Part shown: positions 7,845 to 18,570 of the stretch, piece after piece
Layout: each line of letters starts with the position of its first letter
How positions within the stretch are numbered: the first letter of the stretch is position 1
Assembly (NCBI RefSeq): GCF_021272385.1
Contig: NZ_JAJSDZ010000005.1
Location: forward strand, 496,001 to 560,000
Direction: 5' to 3'
Origin: Vibrio salinus
Lineage (GTDB): Bacteria > Pseudomonadota > Gammaproteobacteria > Enterobacterales > Vibrionaceae
DNA length: 64,000 nucleotides
Made by a program: the position numbers and the translations under genes
The notes under the pieces: generated by a model
The model's input: only the letters and a program-made list of their open reading frames with translations
What the model was told of the DNA's origin: nothing
The model's database searches: none

Positions 7845-9725
7845 TTACACCGTAAACTGCATACAATCCTGAGATAAACCAGAAGAACGATCATCAACGA
7901 TCTGACTGGTTGTTCTTAACGTTTCATGATGTTCTTCTAAGCTTTTCATCAAGGAAGAAATTTCTGCCATACTATTCGCCATAGACTGACTGGTCTGAGC
8001 CAGTTCTTTAATTGAAGCAGAAATCACATCTGTTTGGTTAGTCGCTTCATTGGCTTTCTCGGTAATTTCCGTTAACGCATGTCTTGCTTCCTGTCCTTTC
8101 CCCTGCCCGATGCGGACAGTACTCTCCGACTGCTCCATAAACTGAATGACATTACTGCTTTCACTTTTCATTGTTGCTATCGTCTGAGAAATTTCAGAGA
8201 CAGCATTAACTGTTCTGACGGCTAAACTGCGAACTTCATCTGCAACAACCGCAAAACCTCGTCCTTGTTCTCCGGCCCGGGCAGCTTCAATCGCAGCATT
8301 CAAAGCCAACAAATTCGTTTGCTCGGCAATTCCATTAATAATTTCCATTACAGAATCTACCTTAGCCGACGCTTCCTCTAACTGCTTGGTATGACTTGTC
8401 GCGTTCTTTAAAATGTTCCCGGCATCTTCCAGACTCATAATAGCGGACTCAATAACCATTCCCCCATTTTCAGCTGCTACCGCTGATTGACGGCTAACAT
8501 CAGCAACTAACTCTAAAGAATTTGAAACTTCCTGCGCTGTTACACTGACTTCTTCTGTTGCAGATGCCAATATTTCTGCCTGATGTAACACATCAGACTG
8601 AGCCCGGATCAAATGATCTAATCCGGTATTTAACGATGCAGAATCTCCGGATAATTCTTCACTACTTGACTGAACTCTTCGGACCAGTTTCCCAAGATGC
8701 TCACAAGTATCATTAATTGCTATTGCAAGCTGGTTAAACTCATCTTTTAAATTCGCAGTAACATTTAATCGCTGAGATAAATTTCCTTTGCTGACTTTAT
8801 CAAGCACATTTTTTGTCTGTCTGAGAGAACGGGTTAAAGAAAAACTGATCAAGACGAAGATAAAAACCGTCAGAACAGCCAGACAAAAACAGGCAATCAA
8901 GACGGATAATTTTGCTTCCTCTGCGTTACTGTTCGCAATAATTTGATATTCCCGGCTTTTAGTAATCAACTTTGACGATGCATTTTCAATAAACGTCTGA
9001 GCACTTATTCTAACTTTATCGACCTCAGCAGCATGTTTTTTTAATTGCCCTGATAGTATTACTGCCCGGTCAAACTTTTTCTCCAGGTCCGCAAGGTCTT
9101 TACCATAAAGGTCAAGCATGGCATACGTTTTGGAAATATTTAAAAATTGCGTTTTTGCCCTTTTCAGTAAGCGGGTTGTTTTCTCTGATGGAGATTCAAG
9201 AAAATTTTGTTGTGCTTTTATAAAGTCCTGAAATTCACTTAAAACAGTCACCATTCCTGTTTCGTGAATTTTATTTGAAATACCAATGATTGCTGCCTGT
9301 ATAGCTCCGGTTAACCCTTCTTTTTTTGTAAAACCTAGCTCTGCCTTAATTTTAATCCAGGGCATTAATGTCGCATTATACTGATTAATTGCTGCCCCCA
9401 GTTTTTTTGATTCTTCAGAAAACCCGAACTGATCCAAAAACTGAATGTCTGTGTTCACTTCTTTTTTTAGCCCCGATAGTTTTTTCTTAAAATTATCAAC
9501 GCTGCCACTAGACAATTTTTCTGCCTGGGAGGCAATGAGTAATAAATCCGCCTGAGTTTCAAACAGACTGCCAGCCCCTCGCGAAATAACGCCACTCTGA
9601 TCATATTTCACGGTCATATGTGACAGTCTGGAACTAATAAACATTGCCGTCACCAGAAACCCAATACACAATAAAATAGTAAAAGTAACCATTTTTTGTT
9701 TCTGAGATAAATTTTTCACATCCAT
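7845..9725 (-). CDS. Methyl-accepting chemotaxis protein
   Basis: Transmembrane chemoreceptor of 626 residues. A first membrane span lies near residues 12-30, followed by a long helical periplasmic domain of about 240 residues with no PAS or Cache motif that I recognise. A second span is near 272-297, then a HAMP linker ([24 protein letters not shown]) and a signalling domain. The conserved hairpin tip ([20 protein letters not shown]) is near residues 463-482. Ligand is unknown. It sits between pflB and pflA but on the opposite strand, an arrangement I recall from V. cholerae. This hints at sensing of fermentation-related compounds, but that is only inference from position. Confidence 0.93.
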   Translation of the reverse strand: MDVKNLSQKQKMVTFTILLCIGFLVTAMFISSRLSHMTVKYDQSGVISRGAGSLFETQADLLLIASQAEKLSSGSVDNFKKKLSGLKKEVNTDIQFLDQFGFSEESKKLGAAINQYNATLMPWIKIKAELGFTKKEGLTGAIQAAIIGISNKIHETGMVTVLSEFQDFIKAQQNFLESPSEKTTRLLKRAKTQFLNISKTYAMLDLYGKDLADLEKKFDRAVILSGQLKKHAAEVDKVRISAQTFIENASSKLITKSREYQIIANSNAEEAKLSVLIACFCLAVLTVFIFVLISFSLTRSLRQTKNVLDKVSKGNLSQRLNVTANLKDEFNQLAIAINDTCEHLGKLVRRVQSSSEELSGDSASLNTGLDHLIRAQSDVLHQAEILASATEEVSVTAQEVSNSLELVADVSRQSAVAAENGGMVIESAIMSLEDAGNILKNATSHTKQLEEASAKVDSVMEIINGIAEQTNLLALNAAIEAARAGEQGRGFAVVADEVRSLAVRTVNAVSEISQTIATMKSESSNVIQFMEQSESTVRIGQGKGQEARHALTEITEKANEATNQTDVISASIKELAQTSQSMANSMAEISSLMKSLEEHHETLRTTSQIVDDRSSGLSQDCMQFTV

Positions 9726-9933
9726 GTAATTCAGTTCTCCAAGGATAAATACAACAACTTTAACCCGAGCCTATAAAAACCTTCCAATCTCAAAATTAAC
9801 ACACTTTTGACAAAATTATCACTTTTTTTACACACTGAGAACACCAAATTATTTCTTACTATCCAGACATATCCCTACATAAAGAAATGAAAATGTAATA
9901 AAATAACTAAAACAAAAATATTGAGATTAAGTC
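9726..9933. other. Divergent promoter region of the chemoreceptor gene and pflA
   Basis: A 208-bp AT-rich spacer serves two divergent genes. The pflA ATG has only a weak purine stretch in front (GAGATTAAG). I looked for an FNR box and did not find a good one. Confidence 0.5.
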
Positions 9934-10674
9934 ATGTCAGCAATTGGTCGAATTCACTCCTATGAAACCTGTGGTACTGTTGATGGTCCGGGCATCCGTT
10001 TTATCGTATTTACTCAAGGTTGTCTGATGCGTTGTATGTATTGTCATAACCGGGATACCTGGGATGTTCACGGAGGAAAAGAAGTGACCGTCGAGGAAAT
10101 CATCGATGAAGCGAAGTCCTACCGGCATTTTATGAATGCATCTGGTGGTGGTATCACCTGCTCAGGTGGGGAAGCAATGCTCCAGCCTGAATTTGTTCGA
10201 GATCTTTTTAAAGCCGCTCATGATGTTGGTATCCATACCTGTTTGGATACCAACGGATACATCCGAAAATATACACCAGTGATTGACGAAGTTTTAGATG
10301 TTACAGACCTTGTTATGCTGGATATTAAGCATATGAAAGACGAAATACATCATGATTTTGTTGGTGTTTCGAATAAAAGAACACTAGAGTTTGCTGAGTA
10401 TTTAAATAAACGAGGCCAAGATACCTGGATTCGTTACGTCGTTGTACCGGGTTACACTGACGATGACGAATCTGCACATTTACTTGGTCAATTCATCAGA
10501 CCCATGCTGAACATCTCCAAAGTTGAGTTATTGCCGTACCATAAGCTGGGAGCTCATAAATGGGAAGCATTAGGCATCAAATATCCTCTTGAGGGAGTAA
10601 ACCCTCCCCCAAAAGAAACAATGGACAGAATTCAAAATGTTCTTCTTCAATACAAAGATAATGTAAAATATTAA
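9934..10674 (+). CDS. pflA: Pyruvate formate-lyase activating enzyme
   Basis: Radical-SAM activase of 246 residues that uses a 4Fe-4S cluster and S-adenosylmethionine to install the glycyl radical on PflB (here Gly733). The cluster motif CX3CX2C is Cys30, Cys34 and Cys37 (CLMRCMYC), identical in position to the E. coli protein. The GGE-type SAM motif appears as CSGGEAML near residue 76. It is transcribed in the same direction as pflB but separated from it by the reversed receptor gene and the pflB terminator, so it must have its own promoter. Confidence 0.96.
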   Translation: MSAIGRIHSYETCGTVDGPGIRFIVFTQGCLMRCMYCHNRDTWDVHGGKEVTVEEIIDEAKSYRHFMNASGGGITCSGGEAMLQPEFVRDLFKAAHDVGIHTCLDTNGYIRKYTPVIDEVLDVTDLVMLDIKHMKDEIHHDFVGVSNKRTLEFAEYLNKRGQDTWIRYVVVPGYTDDDESAHLLGQFIRPMLNISKVELLPYHKLGAHKWEALGIKYPLEGVNPPPKETMDRIQNVLLQYKDNVKY

Positions 10675-10732
10675 ATAAACGTTTATAAACAAACTGATAA
10701 CATTTACTTCCCATAATCTAATCTAAATCAAC

Positions 10733-10763
10733 TTCCCGGTAAAAAATCGATTTTTATCGGGAA
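10733..10763. repeat. 31-base hairpin between pflA and yfbU
   Basis: A near-perfect dyad: the arm TTCCCGGTAAAAA pairs with TTTTTATCGGGAA with one G-T wobble, around a short TCGA-containing centre. No T-run follows, so it is not a classical intrinsic terminator on the plus strand. It could act as an RNA 3' end or processing signal for pflA. Confidence 0.6.
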
Positions 10764-10860
10764 ATAGTGTGTTCAGATCATATTTCAAGCACGTAGTTAA
10801 CGCTATTCTGAATCCATCGGAAACAGATAACTTTTAATTTGATATTAATAGGTACACACT

Positions 10861-11361
10861 ATGGAAATGACGAATGCTCAACGACTCATTTTATCGAACC
10901 AATATTATCTAATGTCTCAGTTAGACCCAGAGAATTCATGCAAATACAAAAGATTACAAACTATTGTTGAGCGAGGATATGAGCTCAATATGAAAGAATT
11001 GAGTAAGCATTTTGGTTGTCTGCATAAGGAAGATTGCAATGAGGTTATTGATATTTTAGAAATGTACCATGCCATGCAGGAAAGCTATAAAAATCTCTCA
11101 GCAGAGCAACAAACAGATGTCGATGAACGTCGCCTTCATTTCCTTGGTTTTGACCTTTCCACTGAAGCAGAGTTAGTCCATTACGTACGTTTTTTAATTG
11201 ACTCTGAAGGTATGTATACTCACTTCGATAAAGAAGACCATTATTTTAATAGCCAGATGCCCATGCTTGATAAATATCGTCGCATGTTAAAAACATGGAA
11301 AGATTGTCCACGTCAATATCATCTTTCAACGTCTGAATTCTGCCAGATACTTTGCTCATGA
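10861..11361 (+). CDS. yfbU: YfbU family conserved protein (UPF0304)
   Basis: A 166-residue soluble protein opening with [24 protein letters not shown] and containing [13 protein letters not shown]. This is the recognisable start of the YfbU family, small helical proteins of unsettled function conserved in enterobacteria and vibrios. No membrane span or catalytic motif is visible. It is a single-gene unit with its own terminator at 11371-11403. Confidence 0.88.
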   Translation: MEMTNAQRLILSNQYYLMSQLDPENSCKYKRLQTIVERGYELNMKELSKHFGCLHKEDCNEVIDILEMYHAMQESYKNLSAEQQTDVDERRLHFLGFDLSTEAELVHYVRFLIDSEGMYTHFDKEDHYFNSQMPMLDKYRRMLKTWKDCPRQYHLSTSEFCQILCS

Positions 11362-11370
11362 AAACACATA

Positions 11371-11403
11371 AAGAAGAGGTTCTGTTAATCTCTTCTTTTT
11401 CTT
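11371..11403 (+). terminator. Terminator of yfbU
   Basis: AAGAAGAG (11371-11378) pairs with CTCTTCTT (11390-11397) around an 11-base loop, and the sequence then continues TTTCTTT. Confidence 0.75.
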
Positions 11404-11646
11404 TAACACCTCACTAACCTAACTTATATCGCCAAAATATTATTTCTCCTCTCTCTTATTTATACGGTTTATTACACTAATTTTCTTCTCCTGACCGCAT
11501 GGCATTCGGTTCTTTGTGAAGAAACTTTTTTTAAATAAACACATATTTTTTAAGCAGAATTGTCATTTTGAGACTAGGCTTAAAATGTTAACAGTTTGCG
11601 TTTAAACGGTTACATGTCATTTCGACATTTTAGAGGGGAATTCACT

Positions 11647-13581
11647 ATGAGTATTTTTGACCACTTCCGTGCGCGCTACGAAGCAGCAAAAGAAGAAGAG
11701 CTGTCGTTGCAGCAATTTCTGGATCTGTGTAAGGATGACAAAAGTGCTTATGCCAATGCAGCGGAACGCCTGCTTATGGCTATAGGTAAACCCGAGTTAG
11801 TAGATACGTCCAAAGATCCCAGGCTGAGCCGTATCTTTTCTAACCGAGTGATAGCTCGCTATGACACTTTCAAGGATTTCTACGGAATGGAAGATTCCAT
11901 CGAGCAAATCGTATCATATCTGAAACACGCAGCTCAGGGCCTGGAAGAGAAAAAACAAATTCTATATTTACTGGGACCTGTCGGTGGCGGTAAATCTTCG
12001 CTTGCGGAGAAACTAAAAGATCTGATGCAACAAATGCCAATCTATATCCTGACGGCAGATGGCATTCGCAGTCCGGTGAATGATCACCCGTTTTGTTTAT
12101 TTGATGTGAATGAAGACGGAGATCTTCTTCATAAAGAATATGGTATTGATAAACGTTATCTGAAAACCATCATGTCACCATGGGCCGCCAAACGCCTTCA
12201 CGAATTTGGTGGCGATATCACTAAATTTAAAGTCGTTAAAGTCCGTCCGTCAATTCTGGATCAATTGGCAGTTGCTAAAACAGAACCGGGAGACGAAAAT
12301 AATCAGGATATCTCTTCCCTTGTCGGTAAAGTGGATATCCGCCAGTTAGAACATTTTTCTCAGGACGATCCTGATGCCTACAGTTATTCCGGTGCACTAT
12401 GTCGTGCGAACCAGGGCCTGATGGAGTTCGTGGAAATGTTTAAAGCACCAATAAAAGTGCTTCATCCTCTGCTGACTGCAACTCAGGAAGGAAACTATAA
12501 TGGTACGGAAGGTTTATCCGCATTACCCTATGAAGGGATGATCTTGGCGCACTCAAATGAATCGGAGTGGCAGACCTTCCGTAATAACAAAAACAACGAA
12601 GCATTTCTGGACCGCGTATACATTGTCAAGGTGCCATACTGCTTACGTGTTTCCGAAGAAGTGAAAATTTATCAGAAACTGCTTGATCACAGTGAACTGG
12701 TGAATGCACCGTGCGCACCAAGTACATTAGAAACACTGGCGCAATTTAGTGTTTTGTCCCGCTTAAAAGCACCGGAAAACTCATCAATTTTTTCTAAAAT
12801 GCGTGTTTATGACGGCGAAACATTAAAAGACACGGATCCAAAAGCAAAAAGTTATCAGGAATACCGCGATTATGCAGGAGTAGACGAAGGCATGGGCGGA
12901 CTCTCTACCCGTTTTGCTTTCAAAATTCTGTCCCGTGTATTTAATTTCGATCAAACAGAAGTTGCTGCTAACCCTGTTCACTTATTCTATGTGATAGAAC
13001 AACAAATAGAACGGGAGCAGTTCCCTCAGGAAACAGCAGAACGTTACCTTGAATTTCTGAAAGGTTATCTGGTCCCACGTTTCGTGGAATTTATTGGCAA
13101 AGAAATCCAGACAGCCTATCTGGAATCCTATTCTGAATACGGACAAAATATCTTTGATCGTTATGTCACCTATGCCGACTTCTGGATACAGGATCAGGAA
13201 TATCGGGATCCGGAAACTGGACAACTGTTTGACCGCTCAGCACTAAATAATGAGCTGGAAAAAATCGAAAAAACAGCAGGTATCAGTAACCCGAAAGATT
13301 TCCGGAATGAAATTGTTAACTTTGTGCTGAGAGCAAGAGCAAACAATAACGGGAATAATCCGGTTTGGACAAGTTACGAGAAACTCCGTACAGTTATTGA
13401 GAAAAAAATGTTTTCCAATACAGAAGAGCTGCTACCTGTTATTTCATTTAATACAAAAACCTCATCTGATGAGCAGAAAAAACACGACGACTTTGTCGCG
13501 CGTATGATGGAAAAAGGCTACACAGAGAAACAAGTCAGACTGCTTTCTGAATGGTATCTGCGTGTACGCAAATCTTCATAA
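11647..13581 (+). CDS. prkA: PrkA family serine kinase/AAA+ protein (YeaG)
   Basis: A 644-residue protein, the same length as E. coli YeaG, starting at the ATG preceded by GAGGGG; an open frame of 17 further codons upstream is not used by homologues. It has an AAA+-type ATPase region with the P-loop GPVGGGKSS (about residues 106-114) and a C-terminal PrkA kinase-like domain. YeaG/PrkA proteins are linked to nitrogen-starvation and stationary-phase responses; substrates are poorly known. It heads the conserved trio prkA-yeaH-spoVR, which is complete here. Confidence 0.93.
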   Translation: MSIFDHFRARYEAAKEEELSLQQFLDLCKDDKSAYANAAERLLMAIGKPELVDTSKDPRLSRIFSNRVIARYDTFKDFYGMEDSIEQIVSYLKHAAQGLEEKKQILYLLGPVGGGKSSLAEKLKDLMQQMPIYILTADGIRSPVNDHPFCLFDVNEDGDLLHKEYGIDKRYLKTIMSPWAAKRLHEFGGDITKFKVVKVRPSILDQLAVAKTEPGDENNQDISSLVGKVDIRQLEHFSQDDPDAYSYSGALCRANQGLMEFVEMFKAPIKVLHPLLTATQEGNYNGTEGLSALPYEGMILAHSNESEWQTFRNNKNNEAFLDRVYIVKVPYCLRVSEEVKIYQKLLDHSELVNAPCAPSTLETLAQFSVLSRLKAPENSSIFSKMRVYDGETLKDTDPKAKSYQEYRDYAGVDEGMGGLSTRFAFKILSRVFNFDQTEVAANPVHLFYVIEQQIEREQFPQETAERYLEFLKGYLVPRFVEFIGKEIQTAYLESYSEYGQNIFDRYVTYADFWIQDQEYRDPETGQLFDRSALNNELEKIEKTAGISNPKDFRNEIVNFVLRARANNNGNNPVWTSYEKLRTVIEKKMFSNTEELLPVISFNTKTSSDEQKKHDDFVARMMEKGYTEKQVRLLSEWYLRVRKSS

Positions 13582-13618
13582 TTCGCTGCATTTGGTTGAT
13601 GCTGCATAAATGCACTCA

Positions 13619-13647
13619 CAGAGGAGGAAACCCGATTTCCTCCTCTG
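13619..13647 (+). repeat. Perfect 12-bp hairpin between prkA and yeaH
   Basis: CAGAGGAGGAAA pairs exactly with TTTCCTCCTCTG around a five-base loop, with no T-run after it. In an operon this kind of stem usually stabilises the upstream message or marks a processing site, so prkA and yeaH may be expressed in different amounts. One arm contains an AGGAGG sequence that would be hidden in the stem. Confidence 0.7.
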
Positions 13648-13679
13648 ATTAACCAGCTTTTCGGTTTGGGTGCACCTTC

Positions 13680-13695
13680 TGGCACGTATTTTGGT
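13680..13695 (+). promoter_or_regulatory. Sigma-54-like promoter element before yeaH
   Basis: TGGCACGTATTTTGGT closely follows the sigma-54 consensus TGGCACG-N4-TTGC with the correct GG-N10 spacing, but the -12 element reads GG instead of GC. A start about 12 bases further on would leave a leader of only some 15 bases before the yeaH ATG. In E. coli yeaGH is NtrC/sigma-54 dependent, with the promoter upstream of yeaG. Confidence 0.3.
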
Positions 13696-13721
13696 CAGAA
13701 GAAACGAATGAGGGGAAATTC

Positions 13722-14993
13722 ATGGCGCAATTTATTGATAGAAGGCTGAATGGTAAGAATAAAAGCGCGGTGAACCGCCAGAGATTCTTACGTCGTCATA
13801 AACAGAAAATCAAAGAATCGGTAGCAGATGCTGTCAATCGTCGCTCTATTACCAATACAGAAACTGGTGAAGAAATCACGATACCGAAAAAGGATATTAG
13901 TGAACCTATTTTTCATCAGGGTAAAGGTGGTTTCAAAGAAAGAGTACATCCGGGTAATGACCAGTTTATTACCGGTGATAAAATTGACAGGCCGCAAGGA
14001 AGTGGAGGCTCTGGTAGTGGCGCTGGCGAAGGTGATGCCAGCCAGGATGGTGAAGGGACTGACGATTTTGTTTTTGAAATATCAAAAGATGAGTACCTTG
14101 ATATTCTCTTTGAAGATCTCGCACTGCCTAATCTGGAAAAAAGACAAATAAACCGAATTACTGAATGGAAAACTCACCGGGCAGGTTTTCAGACATCAGG
14201 GGTGCCAACCAATATCTCGGTTGTTCGTTCACTTCAGCAGTCTCTCGCCAGAAGAACGGCAATGACAGCAGGAAAACGTCGGTTGTTACATGAGTTAGAA
14301 GACGAATTAGAACGAATCAAACAACATGAGCCTCCAGAATTACTGGAACAAAAACGCCTGAAAAAAGAAATTGAAGAACTAAGAAACAAAATCAAAAGTG
14401 TCCCGTTTATTGATACCTTCGATTTAAGGTATAAAAATTACGAAAAACGTCCGGTACCATCAAGTCAGGCTGTCATGTTTTGCCTGATGGATGTATCCGG
14501 CTCAATGGATCAGGCGACCAAAGACATTGCAAAACGTTTTTATGTCTTGCTCTATCTGTTCTTAACCCGAACCTATAAAAACGTCGAAGTCGTATTTATA
14601 CGCCACCATACACAGGCAAAAGAAGTCGATGAGCACGAATTCTTCTATTCTCAGGAAACAGGAGGAACCATTGTATCCAGTGCTTTGAAATTAATGAAAG
14701 AAATCGTAGAAGACCGATATCCTGTAGATCAATGGAATATCTATGGCGCACAAGCATCTGACGGCGATAACTGGGCAGACGACTCCCCACGCTGCCGCTC
14801 ATTATTATCAGAAGATCTACTGCCAAAATGTCAATATTATGCCTACATAGAGATCACCCGTCGTTCTCATCAAACTTTATGGCATGAATACCAGCATCTC
14901 GAAGAACTTGATAATTTTGACATGAAAAATATTCAGTCAGTCGAAGACATTTATCCAGTTTTCAGAGAGCTGTTCCACAAAGAAGACGCGTAA
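13722..14993 (+). CDS. yeaH: YeaH/YhbH family VWA-domain protein (DUF444)
   Basis: A 423-residue cytoplasmic protein. It starts with a basic N-terminus ([24 protein letters not shown]) and has a Gly/Ser-rich linker near residues 90-105. A von Willebrand A-like domain near residue 250 carries the MIDAS-type DVSGSM motif ([18 protein letters not shown]). The family, which includes YhbH of sporulating Bacillus, always travels with PrkA and SpoVR; its molecular role is not established. A strong AGGGG precedes the ATG, and the next gene follows after 14 bases. Confidence 0.92.
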   Translation: MAQFIDRRLNGKNKSAVNRQRFLRRHKQKIKESVADAVNRRSITNTETGEEITIPKKDISEPIFHQGKGGFKERVHPGNDQFITGDKIDRPQGSGGSGSGAGEGDASQDGEGTDDFVFEISKDEYLDILFEDLALPNLEKRQINRITEWKTHRAGFQTSGVPTNISVVRSLQQSLARRTAMTAGKRRLLHELEDELERIKQHEPPELLEQKRLKKEIEELRNKIKSVPFIDTFDLRYKNYEKRPVPSSQAVMFCLMDVSGSMDQATKDIAKRFYVLLYLFLTRTYKNVEVVFIRHHTQAKEVDEHEFFYSQETGGTIVSSALKLMKEIVEDRYPVDQWNIYGAQASDGDNWADDSPRCRSLLSEDLLPKCQYYAYIEITRRSHQTLWHEYQHLEELDNFDMKNIQSVEDIYPVFRELFHKEDA

Positions 14994-15007
14994 CAGGAGT
15001 ATTGGTT

Positions 15008-16543
15008 ATGACAACGAAAACAAAAAAGGCCACTCCGAAGAAAAAAAGTAAAATGTTATCGGATGGCCCGGATTGGACATTTGATCTGCTTGAGCAATAT
15101 CATACTGAAATAAAACGAATTGCTGAACACTACCGGCTGGACACTTATACCAACCAAATCGAGGTCATTACATCAGAACAGATGATGGATGCCTACTCAA
15201 GTATTGGTATGCCAATAAACTACCACCACTGGTCTTTCGGTAAAAAGTTCATCCAGACAGAGCAAGGCTACCGTCACGGTCAAATGGGGCTGGCCTATGA
15301 AATTGTCATTAATTCAGATCCATGCATTGCTTATCTGATGGAAGAAAATACCATTACCATGCAAGCACTGGTCATGGCTCACGCCTGTTACGGCCACAAT
15401 TCATTCTTTAAAGGAAATTATCTGTTTCAAACCTGGACTGATGCCGGTTCTATTATTGACTACCTGCTGTTCGCCAAAAGTTATATAGCCCGATGCGAAG
15501 AAAAATATGGTGTAAAAGAAGTTGAAGAAATTCTTGATTCCTGCCATGCATTGATGAACTTTGGTGTAGACCGGTACAAACGTCCGGAAAAAATTTCCAT
15601 CGCGGAAGAAAAAGCACGTCAGGAAGAGCGGGAAGTTTATCTGCAATCTCAAATTAATGAACTATGGAAAACATTACCGAAAGCCAAAGAGCTGGAAGAA
15701 GATGAAAAAGTCCGTTTCCCAAGCGAACCACAGGAAAATATTCTCTATTTTATTGAAAAACATGCCCCTCTTTTGGAACCATGGCAAAGAGAAGTGGTAC
15801 GCATCGTCAGAAAAATCAGCCAGTATTTTTATCCTCAGAAACAAACCCAGGTTATGAATGAAGGCTGGGCCACATTCTGGCATTACACCATTTTGAATCA
15901 TATGTACGACGAAGGGCTGGTTTCAGAACGGTTCATTATTGAATTTCTCCACAGTCATACCAGCGTTGTTGCACAGCCGGCATACAACAGCCCGTATTAC
16001 AGCGGCATTAATCCTTATGCTCTGGGATTTGCGATGTTCCGGGATATAAAAAGGATTTGTGAAGAACCAACCGATGAAGATAAAGAATGGTTTCCTGAAT
16101 TGGCAGGCACCAACTGGCTGGATGCGGTTCACTTCGCAATGCAAAATTTTAAAGATGAAAGTTTCATCAGTCAGTATTTATCCCCGAAATTAATTCGCGA
16201 TTTCAAACTATTTTCCATCAGTGATGATGATGAGAAAAACTTTATTGAGGTAAGCGCTATTCATGATGAATCCGGATACAAAAAAATTCGGGAAAAACTG
16301 GCAGCCCAATACAATTTGAGTAATTTGGAACCCAATATTCAGGTCTATAACGTGAATATTCGGGGTGATCGCTCCTTGACATTGCAATACGTTCCGCATA
16401 ACCGGGTTCCTCTTGACCCGAGTTATAAAGAAGTTCTGAAGCATATTCATCGACTATGGGGATTTGATGTCACTCTTGAAGAGAAAACAGACTCCGGGCG
16501 TTCTAATATTTTAGGAACCTGCCCATTAAAACACGAGGACTAG
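15008..16543 (+). CDS. ycgB: SpoVR family protein (YcgB)
   Basis: A 511-residue soluble protein of the SpoVR/YcgB family, recognised from DWTFDLLEQYHTEIKRIAEHY near the start and HACYGHNSFFKGNYLF and MNEGWATFWHYTILNHMYDEG further in. SpoVR of Bacillus affects spore cortex; the role in Gram-negatives is unknown but tied to PrkA and YeaH. The ATG at 15008 is favoured over the TTG at 15002 because AGGAG (14995-14999) is then eight bases away. It is the last gene of the trio, before a bidirectional terminator. Confidence 0.93.
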   Translation: MTTKTKKATPKKKSKMLSDGPDWTFDLLEQYHTEIKRIAEHYRLDTYTNQIEVITSEQMMDAYSSIGMPINYHHWSFGKKFIQTEQGYRHGQMGLAYEIVINSDPCIAYLMEENTITMQALVMAHACYGHNSFFKGNYLFQTWTDAGSIIDYLLFAKSYIARCEEKYGVKEVEEILDSCHALMNFGVDRYKRPEKISIAEEKARQEEREVYLQSQINELWKTLPKAKELEEDEKVRFPSEPQENILYFIEKHAPLLEPWQREVVRIVRKISQYFYPQKQTQVMNEGWATFWHYTILNHMYDEGLVSERFIIEFLHSHTSVVAQPAYNSPYYSGINPYALGFAMFRDIKRICEEPTDEDKEWFPELAGTNWLDAVHFAMQNFKDESFISQYLSPKLIRDFKLFSISDDDEKNFIEVSAIHDESGYKKIREKLAAQYNLSNLEPNIQVYNVNIRGDRSLTLQYVPHNRVPLDPSYKEVLKHIHRLWGFDVTLEEKTDSGRSNILGTCPLKHED

Positions 16544-16594
16544 CTCTGGCCTATCCAATAAAACAACGTGGATAAGAACACCGGGCACACAACA

Positions 16595-16627
16595 AAAAAG
16601 GAGCTTAACTAACCGGCTCCTTTTTCA
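16595..16627. terminator. Bidirectional terminator between ycgB and kdsB
   Basis: AAAAAGGAGC (16595-16604) pairs perfectly with GCTCCTTTTT (16616-16625). It is flanked by A residues on one side and T residues on the other, so it works for both converging units. Confidence 0.9.
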
Positions 16628-16654
16628 CTTTACACTACATCATAAAACAACGAT

Positions 16655-17404
16655 TTACTGGTGGGTAACTACCCGTCTGACGGTTTCAAGATCGTCCGGT
16701 GTATCTACACCCGGAGGTGGCGCTATCTCAGCAATATCAACATGGATCTTTTCTCCATGCCACAGTACACGCAGTTGCTCTAAACTTTCGATCTTTTCTA
16801 TAGGACTGGCTGGCAAATTAATGTATTTTTCAATAAAGCCTGCCCGGTAAGCATAAATACCAATATGACGTTTTAACGGAGCGACGATTTCTTTTGTCGT
16901 TGAAAAATTAGCTCTGTCCCATGGAATCGGTGCTCTGCTAAAATAAATGGCAAATCCCTGAGCGTCAGTAACAACTTTAACAGCATTAGGATTAAACACT
17001 TCTTCTTCAGTATCAATTTCAACGGCAAGCGTCGCCATCGGTGCCGAATTGGTTGCCAGATTTCTGGCAACCTGACAAATAATTTGAGGCGGAATAAGGG
17101 GTTCATCCCCCTGGACATTAACAACAATCTGATTGTCTTCAATACCCATTTTTTTCACAACCTCAGCCAACCTTTCCGTACCGGATTCATGAGAAGCAGA
17201 TGTCATACAAATCTTTCCACCAAAACTCTCAACAGCCTTTTGCACCCGTTCGTCATCCGTTGCAACAATGACATCATCCGCACCGGATTTTATCGCCTGT
17301 TCATAGACCCACTGAATCATCGGTTTCTTACCGATAAGAGCTAATGGCTTACCCGGTAAACGTGTAGACTGATATCTGGCCGGTATAACAACAGTAAAAG
17401 ACAT
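16655..17404 (-). CDS. kdsB: 3-deoxy-manno-octulosonate cytidylyltransferase
   Basis: CMP-KDO synthetase: activates KDO with CTP for addition to lipid A in LPS synthesis. It is 249 residues, the family's usual length. It begins [19 protein letters not shown] and has the nucleotide-binding [22 protein letters not shown] and the [12 protein letters not shown] segment near the C-terminus. Its ATG overlaps the stop of the small ycaR gene (TAATG), so translation is coupled. It is the last gene of the comEC-msbA-lpxK-ycaR-kdsB unit. Confidence 0.96.
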   Translation of the reverse strand: MSFTVVIPARYQSTRLPGKPLALIGKKPMIQWVYEQAIKSGADDVIVATDDERVQKAVESFGGKICMTSASHESGTERLAEVVKKMGIEDNQIVVNVQGDEPLIPPQIICQVARNLATNSAPMATLAVEIDTEEEVFNPNAVKVVTDAQGFAIYFSRAPIPWDRANFSTTKEIVAPLKRHIGIYAYRAGFIEKYINLPASPIEKIESLEQLRVLWHGEKIHVDIAEIAPPPGVDTPDDLETVRRVVTHQ

Positions 17405-17583
17405 TATCGTCCCTCATCCATCGACATCGTTCTTGCTTCTGGCTCCAACAACACAGGAATACCACCTTTGATAGGATATGCCAGTCGATCAAACTTACAA
17501 ACCAACTCCTGACGCTCCTTGTCATACGCTAATTTACCTTTGCATACAGGGCATGCGACAATTTCTAACAGTCTATGGTCCAT
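17404..17583 (-). CDS. ycaR: YcaR/Trm112-like small protein
   Basis: A 59-residue protein read directly from the minus strand: [18 protein letters not shown], then [20 protein letters not shown], then [12 protein letters not shown]. It matches E. coli YcaR (60 residues) almost throughout. It has a CPVC knuckle (Cys11, Cys14) plus a single later Cys, so a full zinc site is not certain. It overlaps the lpxK stop by 11 bases and the kdsB start by one, sitting between them as in enterobacteria. Function is unknown. Confidence 0.93.
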   Translation of the reverse strand: MDHRLLEIVACPVCKGKLAYDKERQELVCKFDRLAYPIKGGIPVLLEPEARTMSMDEGR

Positions 17584-18568
17584 ACTGCTTTATGACCTCT
17601 TCAATTTTGTGAATAATCTTTGCTTCATCCGTGGTACTGAACTTAGCACTCACAGGAAGATACCACCAGTTATCTTTGGCAAACTGACGACATTTCACTG
17701 CATCTTTTTCTGTCATAACAACGTCTCCGTCATGTGCCAGAAAGGGGGCTAAGTCAGCTTCAGTAAATACCTGATGGTCACTAAAAGACACCGTTTCCAC
17801 AATATCTGTATTCAGCCCTTTTAGTGTCATAAAAAAACGCGGAGGATGACCGATTCCGGCAAACGCTATTACACTGGACAGACTTGCTACATCTTCTGTC
17901 TCTCCGGTGACTAAGTTAACAGCCCGCTCAGGGCACAGGGTCATTGACATCTCCCGGGATTTCTCCGCACCATTGTTGATAATAAAATCAACACTATCCA
18001 ACCTTTCCAATGACTCTCTCATCGGTCCCAGAGGAATAAAATGCCCATTACCAAAACGCCGCTTCCCGTCAACAACGATCAGCTCAATGTCACGGGTCAA
18101 CGCATAATGTTGTAGTCCATCATCGGAAATAATGATGTCGACATCGTACTGTAATAACTCTCTGGCTGCATCAGTCCGTTTTGGTGCAACAATAACAGGT
18201 AAACCGGTCCGGACAGCAATTAATTTCGGCTCATCACCACACTCTGCCGGCTGAACGCCATCCGAAACCCTTAACGGATAATGTTCTGACTTCCCACCAT
18301 AACCCCGGGAAATAATCCCCGGTTTATATCCTTTTGCCTTGAGAGTTTCAGCAAGCCAGATGACAACCGGAGTCTTACCGTTTCCTCCAGCCGTAATGTT
18401 ACCCACAATAACCACAGGAACAGGACTACGGTAAGAGACTTTCTTTCCAGATAAAAAGTCATTCTTTCGTTTAACACTTATCCACTTATACAGTCTGCTG
18501 AGAGGATACAAAACCGGGAAACAAAGCCAGGCAATTAAAGAGCGTTGAAACCAAAGTTTCTCAATCAC
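17573..18568 (-). CDS. lpxK: Tetraacyldisaccharide 4'-kinase
   Basis: Inner-membrane-associated kinase that phosphorylates the 4' position of the lipid A disaccharide. It is 331 residues, with an N-terminal hydrophobic anchor ([18 protein letters not shown]), a Walker-A-like [14 protein letters not shown] near residues 57-70 and [10 protein letters not shown] around 150. The start is a GTG two bases after the msbA stop, with GGTGA in front. Together with msbA and kdsB it forms a lipid A/LPS assembly unit. Confidence 0.95.
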   Translation of the reverse strand: MIEKLWFQRSLIAWLCFPVLYPLSRLYKWISVKRKNDFLSGKKVSYRSPVPVVIVGNITAGGNGKTPVVIWLAETLKAKGYKPGIISRGYGGKSEHYPLRVSDGVQPAECGDEPKLIAVRTGLPVIVAPKRTDAARELLQYDVDIIISDDGLQHYALTRDIELIVVDGKRRFGNGHFIPLGPMRESLERLDSVDFIINNGAEKSREMSMTLCPERAVNLVTGETEDVASLSSVIAFAGIGHPPRFFMTLKGLNTDIVETVSFSDHQVFTEADLAPFLAHDGDVVMTEKDAVKCRQFAKDNWWYLPVSAKFSTTDEAKIIHKIEEVIKQYGP

Positions 18569-18570
18569 AA

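Noticed and set aside
9726..9933. FNR box before pflA or pflB
   Set aside because: No TTGAT-N4-ATCAA with acceptable matches was found in either control region; near-matches had wrong spacing.
11501..11540. Sigma-54 promoter before prkA (TGGCATTCGGTTCTTTG)
   Set aside because: The -12 element is absent at the required spacing.
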